The translations under genes were made by a program, and so were the position numbers. Shown in pieces: positions 25,202 through 33,988 of a stretch of DNA of 64,000 nucleotides. Origin of the DNA: BD1-7 clade bacterium. Its GTDB lineage: Bacteria > Pseudomonadota > Gammaproteobacteria > Pseudomonadales > DT-91. The notes beneath the pieces are model-generated. The model made no database searches. It was not told the DNA's origin and saw nothing but the letters and a program-made list of their open reading frames with translations. How positions within the stretch are numbered: the stretch's first letter is position 1; each line of letters opens with the position of its first letter. Location: NCBI GenBank assembly GCA_902705835.1, contig CACSIN010000012.1:243346-307345 (forward strand), in the 5' to 3' direction.

Positions 25202-27955
25202 TTACTCCTTATCAATCAGGTTGATACCGGTACTAAAGCTCAGGTGTCGACCATTGTTGGCTTCGATACCTTCCGTTGATAACTGCAGCGCTTTGGTTGG
25301 ATCCGACAATTCTAACGGAAGTTCGAACTCAGTCAGATCAAGTCGCAAGGCCGTGTTCGTTACCAGAGGCAGCAAGCCATCGGTAATCAAATCAGCCAGC
25401 GGTTGAATCAGAGGTTCGATAAATTCAAGACCATCCGGTGTTTCAACATCTTTGATCTCTAACTGAGGAGACCCGAGCAGCGTGGTTTCAAGCACTTGAC
25501 CGTCAAGCGACAACAAAACACCGGCCTGAATATCGACAACCAAGGTAAAGTCAGTATCCCAAGCACCGTCACGGCGAGTTTCAGTTTTAACCGTTGCATT
25601 GGTGTAACGAATCGTTGCTTGTGTTGTTTCTTCGCCACTGAGCTCAACCGTTGCGGGTGAATTCGGAATCAGGCGTACACGTGTATTACCGTTAGAGCCT
25701 AATTCATCCGTTGCATTCGCACCGAGGAACAATGGAGTTCCCTGTTCACCGGCTGTGCTTCCAGGCAACATCGTAAAATGCATCAAACCTGCTTCATAAA
25801 ACGAAGCCAGTGCCTGATTGACAATATTGTGATGGATCGCAATCGCAAAGTTATCGGTCGAGCTCTCTAAATTATTGATTGGCGCAAGCAAATCATCTTC
25901 ATAGTAGAGCGAACCCAATACTTGAGAGATGCCAGTTTGCGCTTCTACAGTGTTAACGTTGCCTCGATAGGTCATTAACCAATCAACTTCATCAACTGCT
26001 CCGCCTCGAGTCCCGCAGGTATAGGGATCATTGGCATTTGAATTCTGCGTACATTGTGATGTCACCGTCCAAGCTTGGGTACCCAAGTTAAACGAGGTAC
26101 CGAACTCGGAGCTGAACAGAAAATCCAGATCGAAATCGGTCAAACTGTTTTGCACAACAGATTCAGTAATATCGACGAACAGTGGCTCCAGTAAACCAAT
26201 CAGGCCACTAAGAATACCATCTAAAGGAATAATCCCTAGATCGATACCATCGAACTGAACATCACCTGATAGACCGAGCGAGAAACCATCCAACAGGCCA
26301 AAATTCAGGTCGCCATTGTTGATTTGAGCGCGAATCTTGCCACCCATTGCCGTATTGTTATCCTTCACACGAATACCGCCTAAGCCAACAAGGCCTAGAG
26401 CCGATGTTTCACCTTGCGAACTACACCAATGTGACGGGTTAACTTGACTCGCAACCAGTGCGCGCTGACTCGACGTGCCACCTGAGCTATTGCCAGGTGC
26501 AAAATTATTTTGAGTGAAGGGCAACCTCACGCCAAATTTGGTATTACAACTGGACGTTGTCGCCAAATCACACAAATCGCCATCCAAAAAATTGTTGTCG
26601 GTCGGTCCGGTTTTGATTTCCATCTCACCACACCACCAGTTGTAAATCCCCAGATTTACATCCAAACCGATGTTGTCGCCCGATGAATCTTTCAGGTTTA
26701 ATGCGAGATCAAGTACCGAATCTTGCGTCTCATCCAACCCCAAAGAACCAATCGTCAGGTCTTCAATTTCGAGTGAATAGATCTCAACATAAGAACACTC
26801 AACAGCACCTTTGTTTGTTCGCCCTGCGTCCGGGCTTGGTGTCCAGTTATACGACCCACAAAACCAACGGTTCTGCCAACGGCCACGATTAGGGCCTGCA
26901 GCGCTCCATTCGGTGCCTCTGTTGAATACGGTTCCGCCAAAGTCATCATCGATAAAAAAGGCATCGGTACAGGTAAACTCGATCGGTGTTTCATGGCAAT
27001 TATTAGCATTGCCTTCAGCCGCACCAATTTCGGTATAAATACCCGAGTGATTATCATTAATCAGGTTCAATACACTGGTATCAGCTGCACCATCAGCTTC
27101 CATCGCATCCGCTTCGGCGCCTCTGCCACGACGTTCCAGTGCTGAACGACTGATCAGAAATTGGTTATCACCTTGCGCATTCGCCAGTGGCTTCACTGCA
27201 TCTAGCAAGGTTTCATTGATACGCAGTTTAAAAACAGGGTTTACTGTCTGGTCAGTTGCCAAGTATTCGGCGGTATATACATAGCCGTATTGATCCTCGG
27301 CAGTAAACGAGAAAACAGCATCATCGGGTACAACAACAGAGAAGCTCTTATCTGCAGCAACCGCTGGATTAAATGTGCCAGTACGGCTAGTTTTTGCGCC
27401 CTTTCTATTGCCTGTTGCCGCTTCAGTACTGCCTTCAACATCATAGTTATAGGTTTCAATCACCAGCGATGCGATATTTGCACCGTCATCAACGACACCT
27501 TGAATAGTGACATTTCCACCAGAGCGGCTGACATTCGTGAAGTTGATTTCGGGGCCTTGCGAATCAAACGTAAAACGGCTTGTTGCAGCACCCAAAAATG
27601 CAAGAGGTTCGACAAGGAGATTGTTTTCGCCTTGAACCAAAAACTCTTTGATATCCTCGACAGCTACCCAACCAAATGTGGGTGTCAGCGTAAACTGGCT
27701 ACCGATCTGTTGGCCGTTAAGAAATACTTGCAGGGAACCAGGGTTTGACGAATAACCGACTCGAATTTGCTCAGGCAATTCCTGTGTGCCAGTTGCGTTT
27801 TCGGGGTCATCATCAGGACCAAAAAAACTGACGTAAGTTTGACCGTTGGAGGGTTGTAGAACACTGTAATTTGCGTTGTTATCAACGCATCCGGATAGTG
27901 CAAAAACGCCTCCGGCTAATACAGTCGTTAGGGTCAGCATCCTTGTCATTTGCAT
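25202..27955 (-). CDS. Large lipoprotein with BPI/TULIP-like halves (no TSP3 tail)
   Basis: 917 residues with lipobox LSGC (Cys23), then VDNNANYSVLQPSNGQTYV, closely matching the start of its neighbour (NYSV.QP.N..YV). Ig-like regions at about 60-130 and 135-235 are followed by a longer cysteine-containing insert (about 315-520). Then comes GDVQFDGIDLGIIPLDGILSGLIGLLEPLFVDI (about 565-600), and a second half from about 695: HHNIVNQALASFYEAGLMHFTML, RLIPNSPATVEL, IQPLADLITDGLLPLV, ALRLDLTEFELPLEL. These landmarks occur in the same order as in the paralogue and in BPI-family proteins. It ends just after GRHLSFSTGINL, exactly where the paralogue goes into its TSP3 repeats. AGAGGTGA precedes the ATG. 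Function unknown; outer-membrane lipid binding is inferred. Confidence 0.65.
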   Translation of the reverse strand: MQMTRMLTLTTVLAGGVFALSGCVDNNANYSVLQPSNGQTYVSFFGPDDDPENATGTQELPEQIRVGYSSNPGSLQVFLNGQQIGSQFTLTPTFGWVAVEDIKEFLVQGENNLLVEPLAFLGAATSRFTFDSQGPEINFTNVSRSGGNVTIQGVVDDGANIASLVIETYNYDVEGSTEAATGNRKGAKTSRTGTFNPAVAADKSFSVVVPDDAVFSFTAEDQYGYVYTAEYLATDQTVNPVFKLRINETLLDAVKPLANAQGDNQFLISRSALERRGRGAEADAMEADGAADTSVLNLINDNHSGIYTEIGAAEGNANNCHETPIEFTCTDAFFIDDDFGGTVFNRGTEWSAAGPNRGRWQNRWFCGSYNWTPSPDAGRTNKGAVECSYVEIYSLEIEDLTIGSLGLDETQDSVLDLALNLKDSSGDNIGLDVNLGIYNWWCGEMEIKTGPTDNNFLDGDLCDLATTSSCNTKFGVRLPFTQNNFAPGNSSGGTSSQRALVASQVNPSHWCSSQGETSALGLVGLGGIRVKDNNTAMGGKIRAQINNGDLNFGLLDGFSLGLSGDVQFDGIDLGIIPLDGILSGLIGLLEPLFVDITESVVQNSLTDFDLDFLFSSEFGTSFNLGTQAWTVTSQCTQNSNANDPYTCGTRGGAVDEVDWLMTYRGNVNTVEAQTGISQVLGSLYYEDDLLAPINNLESSTDNFAIAIHHNIVNQALASFYEAGLMHFTMLPGSTAGEQGTPLFLGANATDELGSNGNTRVRLIPNSPATVELSGEETTQATIRYTNATVKTETRRDGAWDTDFTLVVDIQAGVLLSLDGQVLETTLLGSPQLEIKDVETPDGLEFIEPLIQPLADLITDGLLPLVTNTALRLDLTEFELPLELSDPTKALQLSTEGIEANNGRHLSFSTGINLIDKE

Positions 27956-28198
27956 AGCTTCACCTCTATTTTTTATTATTTTTTAATAACTTAGATTCTA
28001 CTCCTTTGATGCCGAGCTGGATCTACCATTAATCTGACAACACCGACCGTCGAACAAAAAACATACAATTCGCCAACTACGTCACATAATTTACCCGCGT
28101 ACACTGATAGAAATAAACTTGCTAAAAGCAGGGCTGTCTATGATAGGTTTACTATCGATTTTTTTGCACAAAACCACTATTTAAGAGACGGAATACCA

Positions 28199-28966
28199 AT
28201 GAATCCGCGCTTGTATCGATCATTTTTTTTACTGCTTTTCAGCACGATTTTACTATCTGTCAGCATCTCAAAATGCATCGCTGCACAGCAAACCGGTGTA
28301 CATAAAACAACCCACACGGAAATAGATAACGAGGTCGATAAATCCGTTATCAAATACTCCCAGCTCTCTAAAAGTAGTCGCTCATTACCTCCGATCACAT
28401 TAAGCATCACGCACGATTGGATCTTGATCACCAGTCCGATCGTCAACAACCGCTACTTTATATTTTTTGATCGAAAGAAAGGCTCATTAACCAGCTTTGA
28501 TACAGCCACAAAACAATACGCCACGATTGCAACGGCGGAAAAATCAGCGGCAAACAAAACCTACACGCACGTGGTCACAGCGCCATTAGGAAAGGATCAG
28601 AAACTTAACGATAAGTATGATTGTGAATGGAAGCAGGTAAAAACCGAAGCCGATGAATATCAGGCTTGCGCATTAAAGGGCTATTCGACCGGCATTAATT
28701 CCGATCAAAAGATTACACTCGAAGCCTTATCGTACCTTCTGGATAACCGCAAAGTAACCAATCCAATAAAAGCATCAGATTGGTATTACGTCACGGATAC
28801 GCTCATCCACCAACTACGATTAATGCGCGTGGATAACTTAAAAGCGCTACCGCTGATCATCCAAGAGAAATCCAAGAAAAACTGGCTAGTACTGAATCGG
28901 ATTGAATATCAAAAAACAGCATTCAATACCGAACAATTGCTAAAAGACTTCAAGCCTATCGAATGA
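28199..28966 (+). CDS. Orphan secreted protein
   Basis: 255 residues with an N-terminal signal sequence (LYRSFFLLLFSTILLSVSISKCIAAQQ); the Cys at about 26 is not in a clean lipobox. The mature part is lysine- and threonine-rich, with strand-like blocks (ITLSITHDWILITSPIVNNRYFIFFDRKKGSLTSFDTATKQYATI) followed by a two-cysteine segment (KYDCEWKQVKTEADEYQACALKG). I recognise no family. It starts 243 bases from the divergent lipoprotein gene and could belong to the same locus. A small GATAG/CTATC hairpin followed by T residues lies about 30-45 bases before its start. Confidence 0.65.
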   Translation: MNPRLYRSFFLLLFSTILLSVSISKCIAAQQTGVHKTTHTEIDNEVDKSVIKYSQLSKSSRSLPPITLSITHDWILITSPIVNNRYFIFFDRKKGSLTSFDTATKQYATIATAEKSAANKTYTHVVTAPLGKDQKLNDKYDCEWKQVKTEADEYQACALKGYSTGINSDQKITLEALSYLLDNRKVTNPIKASDWYYVTDTLIHQLRLMRVDNLKALPLIIQEKSKKNWLVLNRIEYQKTAFNTEQLLKDFKPIE

Positions 28967-29009
28967 ACATGAGCAGGCGTCAGAAACGCCGCCTCATAAA
29001 ACACGCAGA

Positions 29010-29255
29010 TTATTCCGATGATAGCTGTCTTGACGCTGCTGCCAAATCTTTTTTGGCCTCACGCAACTGATATTCAAGGTCAGCACACTGTTGCTGCAAG
29101 CCGGACTTTTTATCCTTCAGCATCGCCAATTCATCTTGATGTGCTTGCACCCGAGCAGTCATGTCGCTGAGCTTCTGAGCAAATTGTTTGCTGACATAGC
29201 CATGTACCATAAAAGCGGTAACACCACAGGCGATCAAGGTAATAAGTAGTGGCAT
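29010..29255 (-). CDS. Small membrane-anchored coiled-coil protein
   Basis: 81 residues: one N-terminal membrane helix (PLLITLIACGVTAFMVHGYV), then about 55 residues of heptad-like coiled coil (LSDMTARVQAHQDELAMLKDKKSGLQQQ...). It lies 15 bases after the FKBP gene on the same strand, with GAGGA upstream of its ATG, so it is a second cistron of that unit. No family recognised. It may scaffold or tether another envelope protein. Confidence 0.7.
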   Translation of the reverse strand: MPLLITLIACGVTAFMVHGYVSKQFAQKLSDMTARVQAHQDELAMLKDKKSGLQQQCADLEYQLREAKKDLAAASRQLSSE

Positions 29256-29270
29256 GAATCGTTCCTCTGT

Positions 29271-29762
29271 TCAGGGGTTGATAGCGATCAGTTCAACATC
29301 AAAAATCAGCGCAGCACCGCCCGGAATTTGCCCCATCGAGCGGTTCCCATAGGCTAGACGACTCGGGATAAACAAACGGAATTTATCGCCCGGTTTCATC
29401 AATTGCAGCCCTTCGGTCCAACCGGCAATCACTTGTTGCAGTCCAAAATCGATCGGCTGACCACGATCTACTGAGCTATCGAACACGGTGCCATCCGTTA
29501 AGGTGCCATGGTAATGCACGCGTACTTTATCAGCGGCGCTAGGAGAACCTTCCCCGCCACCATCGTGCAAACAGGTATATTGCAGCCCGGATGCAGTCTC
29601 AAGCACATCATCATGCTGTGCGTTTTCTTTCAGAAACGCATCAGACAGCACCCGCTGAGCAATCAGCCGCTGACGTTTACGCATACGCCCTAACGTCAAC
29701 CAGACGATAATAATCACGGTTACCAGTATCAACACGTTGTTTGAAGCGTCAGTCAAAGTCAT
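29271..29762 (-). CDS. FKBP-type peptidyl-prolyl isomerase, membrane-anchored
   Basis: 163 residues with an N-terminal membrane helix (VLILVTVIIIVWLTLG) followed by basic residues, and a C-terminal FKBP domain: VRVHYHGTLTDGTVFDSS, GQPIDFGLQQVIAGWTEGLQLMKPGDK, IPSRLAYGNRSMGQIPGGAALIFDVELI. The active-site residues typical of FKBP (Tyr of HYHG, Phe-Asp-Ser, Val-Ile, Trp, Tyr of AYG, Phe of IFDVEL) are all in place. Orientation of the domain is uncertain; the charge pattern after the helix (RMRKRQR) suggests the catalytic domain is cytoplasmic. It is followed by a small coiled-coil gene. Confidence 0.88.
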   Translation of the reverse strand: MTLTDASNNVLILVTVIIIVWLTLGRMRKRQRLIAQRVLSDAFLKENAQHDDVLETASGLQYTCLHDGGGEGSPSAADKVRVHYHGTLTDGTVFDSSVDRGQPIDFGLQQVIAGWTEGLQLMKPGDKFRLFIPSRLAYGNRSMGQIPGGAALIFDVELIAINP

Positions 29763-30091
29763 GTCCTGTTATTAATCAAAAGCGGAAAAATGTGAGAGCC
29801 CGTTTAATAAGCGCTGGGCAAAATGAACGAACTAACCAGAGCCTCGAACCAGAGCCGTTTACCATTGCGAGCCCGAACAAAATGCTTAATTCGGCAGCGC
29901 AATAGAATATCACAGTATTACCGGTGCGTTTTTCTGTTCCCCCTGTTACTCAAAATTAATCGCAAGCAACGAGGCCAACGTAGACGTAAACTAGTGAGAG
30001 AGTTCATAAGAAGATGCATTAGCCGATCTTCATTTCATGAAACCACTTGCTCCAGCAACGTTCCAAATCAGGACAACCGACAGAGGATACC
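29763..30091. other. Intergenic region between FKBP and photolyase genes
   Basis: 329 bases between divergent starts. It should hold both promoters. An open frame in the plus strand here has no ribosome-binding site and overlaps the photolyase start, so I do not count it. No strong hairpin seen. Confidence 0.35.
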
Positions 30092-31519
30092 ATGACGCAT
30101 ACAACGACCCTGATGTGGTTCCGCCAGGACCTTCGTTTGCACGACAACCCGGCACTAACAGACGCAGCAAAAGCCGGTACTGTGATTCCCGTATTTATTA
30201 TCGATCAACAGCATGGGGGCGCATGGTCGCCAGGTGCTGCATCTCGGGTCTGGCTCCATCAATCACTCAAACAGTTAAACGATTCATTGGCTGATAAATT
30301 ATTGGTTTTTCAGGGTAATCCTCAAGCCATTATTAACCGACTCGCCAATGACTATAAGATTGATCGCGTGGTATGGAACCGTTGCTACGAGCCATGGCGA
30401 ATCGATCGCGACAAACATATCAAAGCTGCCTTGCTTGCCAATGGGATTGGCTGCGAGAGTTTTAACGGAACCCTGCTCTGGGAGCCTTGGCACATTCATA
30501 AAAAAGACGGCACACCCTACCGGGTATTCACGCCCTACTACCGAAAAGGTTGCTTACAAGCGCCTCCTCCTGCTGCGCCGTTACCGATACCGGAACTCAA
30601 CCTTGCGGATCCGATAGAGGAAACCTGTATCGATGAACTCTTGTTAGAGCCCGAACAACCTTGGCACCAGGATGTTATCAGCCACTGGAAGCCGGGCGAA
30701 TACGGCGCCGCCGAACGATTAAAACGGTTTCTTGAACATGGCCTCAAATACTATCGCCACGGGCGTGATTACCCGTCAAAAACTGGTGTTTCAAACTTGT
30801 CACCGCATCTGCATTTTGGCGAAATATCAATCAGAGAGGTTTGGCATCGCGCCCAAATATCGGGCTTAAGTAATGGCCTGGAAGACAACCTCGACAGCTT
30901 TTTATCGGAGCTGGGATGGCGAGAATTTTCATACTATCTGTTATTTCACTTTCCCGGCCTGCCAACGGATAACTTCCAGCCCAAATTCGATGCGTTTCCG
31001 TGGCAGAAAAACGACGCCAACCTTAAAGCATGGCAACGCGGCCAAACGGGTATTCCCATTGTTGATGCGGGTATGCGGCAACTTTGGCAAACCGGAACCA
31101 TGCACAATCGTGTCCGTATGATCACCGCGTCGTTTTTGGTTAAAAACCTGCTGATACACTGGCATGAAGGTGAAAAATGGTTTTGGGATTGCCTCTTTGA
31201 TGCTGACCTCGCCGCCAACAGCGCTAGCTGGCAATGGGTCGCCGGTTCAGGTGCAGACGCTGCACCTTACTTTCGAATTTTTAACCCGGTGACACAATCT
31301 CAAAAATTTGACGCTGACGGGCAGTACATCGACCAATGGGTGCCAGAACTTAAAAACTTGCCCAATAAACACAAACATGCTCCATGGGACGCACCAGATA
31401 GCGTGTTGAAACAGGCTGGCATTCAGCTCGGGCATCAATACCCGTTGCCAATCGCTGATCTGAAATCGTCTCGGCAAGCTGCACTGGATGCTTTCGCAAC
31501 ATTGAAAAAAAGCGCATGA
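30092..31519 (+). CDS. phrB: Deoxyribodipyrimidine photolyase (CPD photolyase, class I type)
   Basis: 475 residues. The flavoenzyme uses blue light to split cyclobutane pyrimidine dimers. The N-terminal antenna domain begins LMWFRQDLRLHDNPAL. The FAD domain shows SELGWREFSYYLLFHFP, WQRGQTGIPIVDAGMRQLWQTGTMHNRVRMITASFLVKNLLIHW and W.WDCLFDADLAANSASWQWVAGSGADAAPYFRIFNP, the canonical class I FAD-binding and electron-transfer tryptophan stretches. The ATG at 30092 has AGAGGA upstream; the frame extends further 5' without a ribosome-binding site. Its stop overlaps the ATG of the next gene (ATGA), so the two are translationally coupled. Confidence 0.94.
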   Translation: MTHTTTLMWFRQDLRLHDNPALTDAAKAGTVIPVFIIDQQHGGAWSPGAASRVWLHQSLKQLNDSLADKLLVFQGNPQAIINRLANDYKIDRVVWNRCYEPWRIDRDKHIKAALLANGIGCESFNGTLLWEPWHIHKKDGTPYRVFTPYYRKGCLQAPPPAAPLPIPELNLADPIEETCIDELLLEPEQPWHQDVISHWKPGEYGAAERLKRFLEHGLKYYRHGRDYPSKTGVSNLSPHLHFGEISIREVWHRAQISGLSNGLEDNLDSFLSELGWREFSYYLLFHFPGLPTDNFQPKFDAFPWQKNDANLKAWQRGQTGIPIVDAGMRQLWQTGTMHNRVRMITASFLVKNLLIHWHEGEKWFWDCLFDADLAANSASWQWVAGSGADAAPYFRIFNPVTQSQKFDADGQYIDQWVPELKNLPNKHKHAPWDAPDSVLKQAGIQLGHQYPLPIADLKSSRQAALDAFATLKKSA

Positions 31520-32004
31520 GCGCTGCACAGCAGTTAAGCACACAACAACGGTTGCTCGGATACCTCGGGCTTTTGCCATTTATTGTTGGCTTGTCATTAG
31601 AATGGGGCACTCTCGATATTGCCGGGGTTTCTGGCTTGTGGCTGTTTGAAACCTACAGTGCCTGCATTGCCAGCTTCGTCTGCGGCATCTGGTGGGGCGC
31701 TGTTATTAACAATACGAGTAACAATACGAGTAACGACACGAGTAACAACAGGTCATCCGCCACATTAGTGCTTTCAAACGTGTTATGTCTGCTGGCGTGG
31801 GTTTCTTTATTATTGGATAACCCGATCGTTACTTTGTTACTGCTTGGCGGCGTATTCTTCGTTGTATTGGTGCTTGAGAAACAGCTTAAACCGCATCGTG
31901 CTGATCTTCAGCCTTACTTCGCGATGCGCCGGCAAGTGACAGGCAGTGTGGTTATTTTGCACCTTGTGATGGTGATGGATGTCGCCATTTCGACCGGTGC
32001 GTGA
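31516..32004 (+). CDS. DUF3429 inner-membrane protein
   Basis: 162 residues with about four hydrophobic helices (YLGLLPFIVGLSL, YSACIASFVCGIWWGAVI, LVLSNVLCLLAWVSLLLDNPIVTLLLLGGVFFVVLVLEK, VTGSVVILHLVMVMDV) and the L-G-x-LP-F and FVCGIWWGAV features of DUF3429. Function unknown. It overlaps the photolyase gene by 4 bases, so a role connected with light or DNA repair is possible. A 12-base tandem repeat encodes NNTS three times in the loop after the second helix. Confidence 0.75.
   Translation: MSAAQQLSTQQRLLGYLGLLPFIVGLSLEWGTLDIAGVSGLWLFETYSACIASFVCGIWWGAVINNTSNNTSNDTSNNRSSATLVLSNVLCLLAWVSLLLDNPIVTLLLLGGVFFVVLVLEKQLKPHRADLQPYFAMRRQVTGSVVILHLVMVMDVAISTGA
31708..31743 (+). repeat. In-frame 12-bp tandem repeat (three copies) in DUF3429 gene
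   Basis: Units AACAATACGAGT (31708-31719), the same again (31720-31731), and AACGACACGAGT (31732-31743) encode NNTS-NNTS-NDTS in a hydrophilic loop, about residues 65-76. A fourth unit, AACAACAGGTCA, is degenerate. Confidence 0.9.
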
Positions 32005-32019
32005 ATTTGTCGCACCGGT
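31993..32019 (+). terminator. Hairpin overlapping the DUF3429 stop codon
   Basis: ACCGGTGCG (31993-32001) and CGCACCGGT (32011-32019) form a 9-bp stem with the TGA stop in the loop, followed by a T/G-rich tract. Confidence 0.55.
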
Positions 32020-32086
32020 TGTGTTGTTCGCCTGTAATTTAATTTGCTAGACTGCGAAGCATCATAATTCTGGAGCCTGCCTCATC

Positions 32087-32566
32087 GTGAAACCCCGCCC
32101 ATTGATACTGATCACTCTGATCATCAGCCATATGCTGGTGAATGTAGTGTGGGCGTCTTCGCACAAAGGTGTGGATATCAAGGATGCGAATAATATGCCG
32201 CATCTGCATTTCTATTCTCATGGGCACGATCATTCAGATGCCGGTGCATCCAATGCTCACGATGATAGCGGCTTGCATCTGCTAATTAGCATTTTGGCAC
32301 CCGATTACCATTCGACCGTATTCGATGTGGGCCATACAACAGCTGGCGATATCGGCGTTGTTTCTGAAGCATCAGAAACTACCCCGGATGCCGATTTATC
32401 CGGCAATCATGATCACACCAACGAACCTCATATCTGCTTGGTGTTTCAGGTTTCTAGCCTATTCAGCATGATTCCAATGCCGATCCAAACGGCTAAACCC
32501 GCCAGCAGCAGCTGGCAATCGGTTACTTTCAGCCTAACACCGCCCGTTCCTCCACCGCTCGCCTAA
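32087..32566 (+). CDS. CzcI-like histidine-rich secreted protein upstream of czcCBA
   Basis: 159 residues. Signal sequence LILITLIISHMLVNVVWA, then a His/Asp-rich mature part: PHLHFYSHGHDHSDAG, NAHDDSGLHLL, PDYHST, NHDHTNEPHIC. The location immediately before czcC and the proline-rich end PPVPPPLA are typical of CzcI-type accessory proteins of heavy-metal efflux loci; they are thought to bind the metal in the periplasm and modulate the system. The start is a GTG at 32087 with GGAG upstream at a longish spacing. The family call rests mainly on context and composition. Confidence 0.6.
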   Translation: MKPRPLILITLIISHMLVNVVWASSHKGVDIKDANNMPHLHFYSHGHDHSDAGASNAHDDSGLHLLISILAPDYHSTVFDVGHTTAGDIGVVSEASETTPDADLSGNHDHTNEPHICLVFQVSSLFSMIPMPIQTAKPASSSWQSVTFSLTPPVPPPLA

Positions 32567-32647
32567 TCTTTCTCAAAACTGTTAACCCTTTTTTGGGCAT
32601 TGCTGACAACTATCATCAGTAATGCGTAACCCTATGGGAGAGATTCT

Positions 32648-33988
32648 ATGTGGATTAAAAACCCATCGGTGTGTATCAAAATAACAGATGTTATCAAACA
32701 CCGATTTATCAGCAGCCTACTATGCCTGCTGATTGCTGCGCCATTGAGTGCTCAAGCACAAAACGCAGCCCCTGCAACGCCCGAGACTAACAGCATCAAT
32801 CTGGCGTGGGCAATCAAACAGACGCTGCTAAAAAACCCTACATTAAGTGAGTATCCATATCACTTTCGCGCCCGCGAGGCGGACGTTATCCAAGCTGATA
32901 TCGGCCCACAACTGCTCCTTGATGTAGTTGTCGACAACTCTCTTGGCACTGGTGAAAAGCGCCGACTTGATGATGCTGAAACAACGATTTTATTCAGCCA
33001 GCAAATCGAACTCGGCGACAAACGCCAGCGCCGAATCTCACTCGCTCGTGCCAGCGTCAATCGATTGCAAGCCGACTACGAAATCGTGCGCTTAGACACC
33101 CTCGCTGAAACAACTCGCCGCTACTACGAGGTGTTGCGATTGCAAGCTCTGCAAACGTGGAATAGCCGTCGAATTAGCAAGGAGCGCGACGCCCTCGACG
33201 TTATCGAGCGGCGAGCCAAAGCCGGTGCAGTTGGGCAAGCCGATGTGTCAAAAATGCGTCTGCAATCAGAACGCTCCATCGCTCGTCAGACGGTTCAAGC
33301 CGGTGAATTGAGCAATGCACGCTTAGCGCTGTCGAGCATGTGGAATGCACAATCTGAGTTTGACACCGTATTAGGTGATCTCACAACCATGCCAGCCTTG
33401 CCCGATGCCGAACAAATCACCGCCAGCGTGAATGAAACACCTGAGTTTATTCGTTTGCGTATGCAACAGCAGGAAGCCCTTGCCAACCTTAACCTGCAAA
33501 CCGCTAACAGTGATCCAAACGTCACCATCAAGGCTGGAGTGCAGCATTTTCAGGCCACCAATGATGTGGGTTTGGCTTTTGGGTTTTCCATGCCTTTACA
33601 AGTCGAAAACCCGAACCGTGGGCGGCTCGCCGTGGCACGAGCCGAATTGGATTTAGCCATGGCCCGTGAAGGCTTTGGTCTTGAGCAATTACGCCTGAGT
33701 TTACTGAAAATACTCGATACATTGGATTACCAAGCGCAGCACGCGGATAACCTGCAGCGCAAACTGCTACCCATTGCCAATACTTTGCTAAGCGATATCC
33801 AGCACGGCTACGAACGCGGCCGCTACGGCGTACTTCAGCTCGTCGATGCGCAAAACGAGTTATTCAACGTCGAACGCGAAATGATCGAAACCCAAATTCT
33901 GATTTATTCCTACCTGCTTGAGATGGAACGCATCACAGGCGACAGCATGATAACCCCCCTCAATACTGCAGGTACAGGAGCACAATAA
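32648..33988 (+). CDS. czcC: CzcC-like outer-membrane efflux factor (TolC family)
   Basis: 446 residues. It forms the outer-membrane exit duct of a heavy-metal RND pump. A signal sequence ends ...APLSAQAQ, and two long helical repeats follow, the OEP/TolC pattern: NLAWAIKQTLLKNPTLSEYPYHFRAREADVIQADIGPQLLLDV and, in the second repeat, AEQITASVNETPEFIRLRMQQQEALANLNLQTANSDPNVTIKAGVQHFQATNDVG. GGGAGAG precedes the ATG. Its stop and the start of czcB share one base (TAATG), indicating coupled translation. Confidence 0.88.
   Translation: MWIKNPSVCIKITDVIKHRFISSLLCLLIAAPLSAQAQNAAPATPETNSINLAWAIKQTLLKNPTLSEYPYHFRAREADVIQADIGPQLLLDVVVDNSLGTGEKRRLDDAETTILFSQQIELGDKRQRRISLARASVNRLQADYEIVRLDTLAETTRRYYEVLRLQALQTWNSRRISKERDALDVIERRAKAGAVGQADVSKMRLQSERSIARQTVQAGELSNARLALSSMWNAQSEFDTVLGDLTTMPALPDAEQITASVNETPEFIRLRMQQQEALANLNLQTANSDPNVTIKAGVQHFQATNDVGLAFGFSMPLQVENPNRGRLAVARAELDLAMAREGFGLEQLRLSLLKILDTLDYQAQHADNLQRKLLPIANTLLSDIQHGYERGRYGVLQLVDAQNELFNVEREMIETQILIYSYLLEMERITGDSMITPLNTAGTGAQ

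Noticed and set aside
27290-27748. 152-residue open frame antisense to a giant lipoprotein
   Set aside because: No ribosome-binding site, and the sense protein is supported by its paralogue.
29823-30095. 90-residue frame before the photolyase gene
   Set aside because: It overlaps the photolyase start, is very Arg-rich and lacks a ribosome-binding site.
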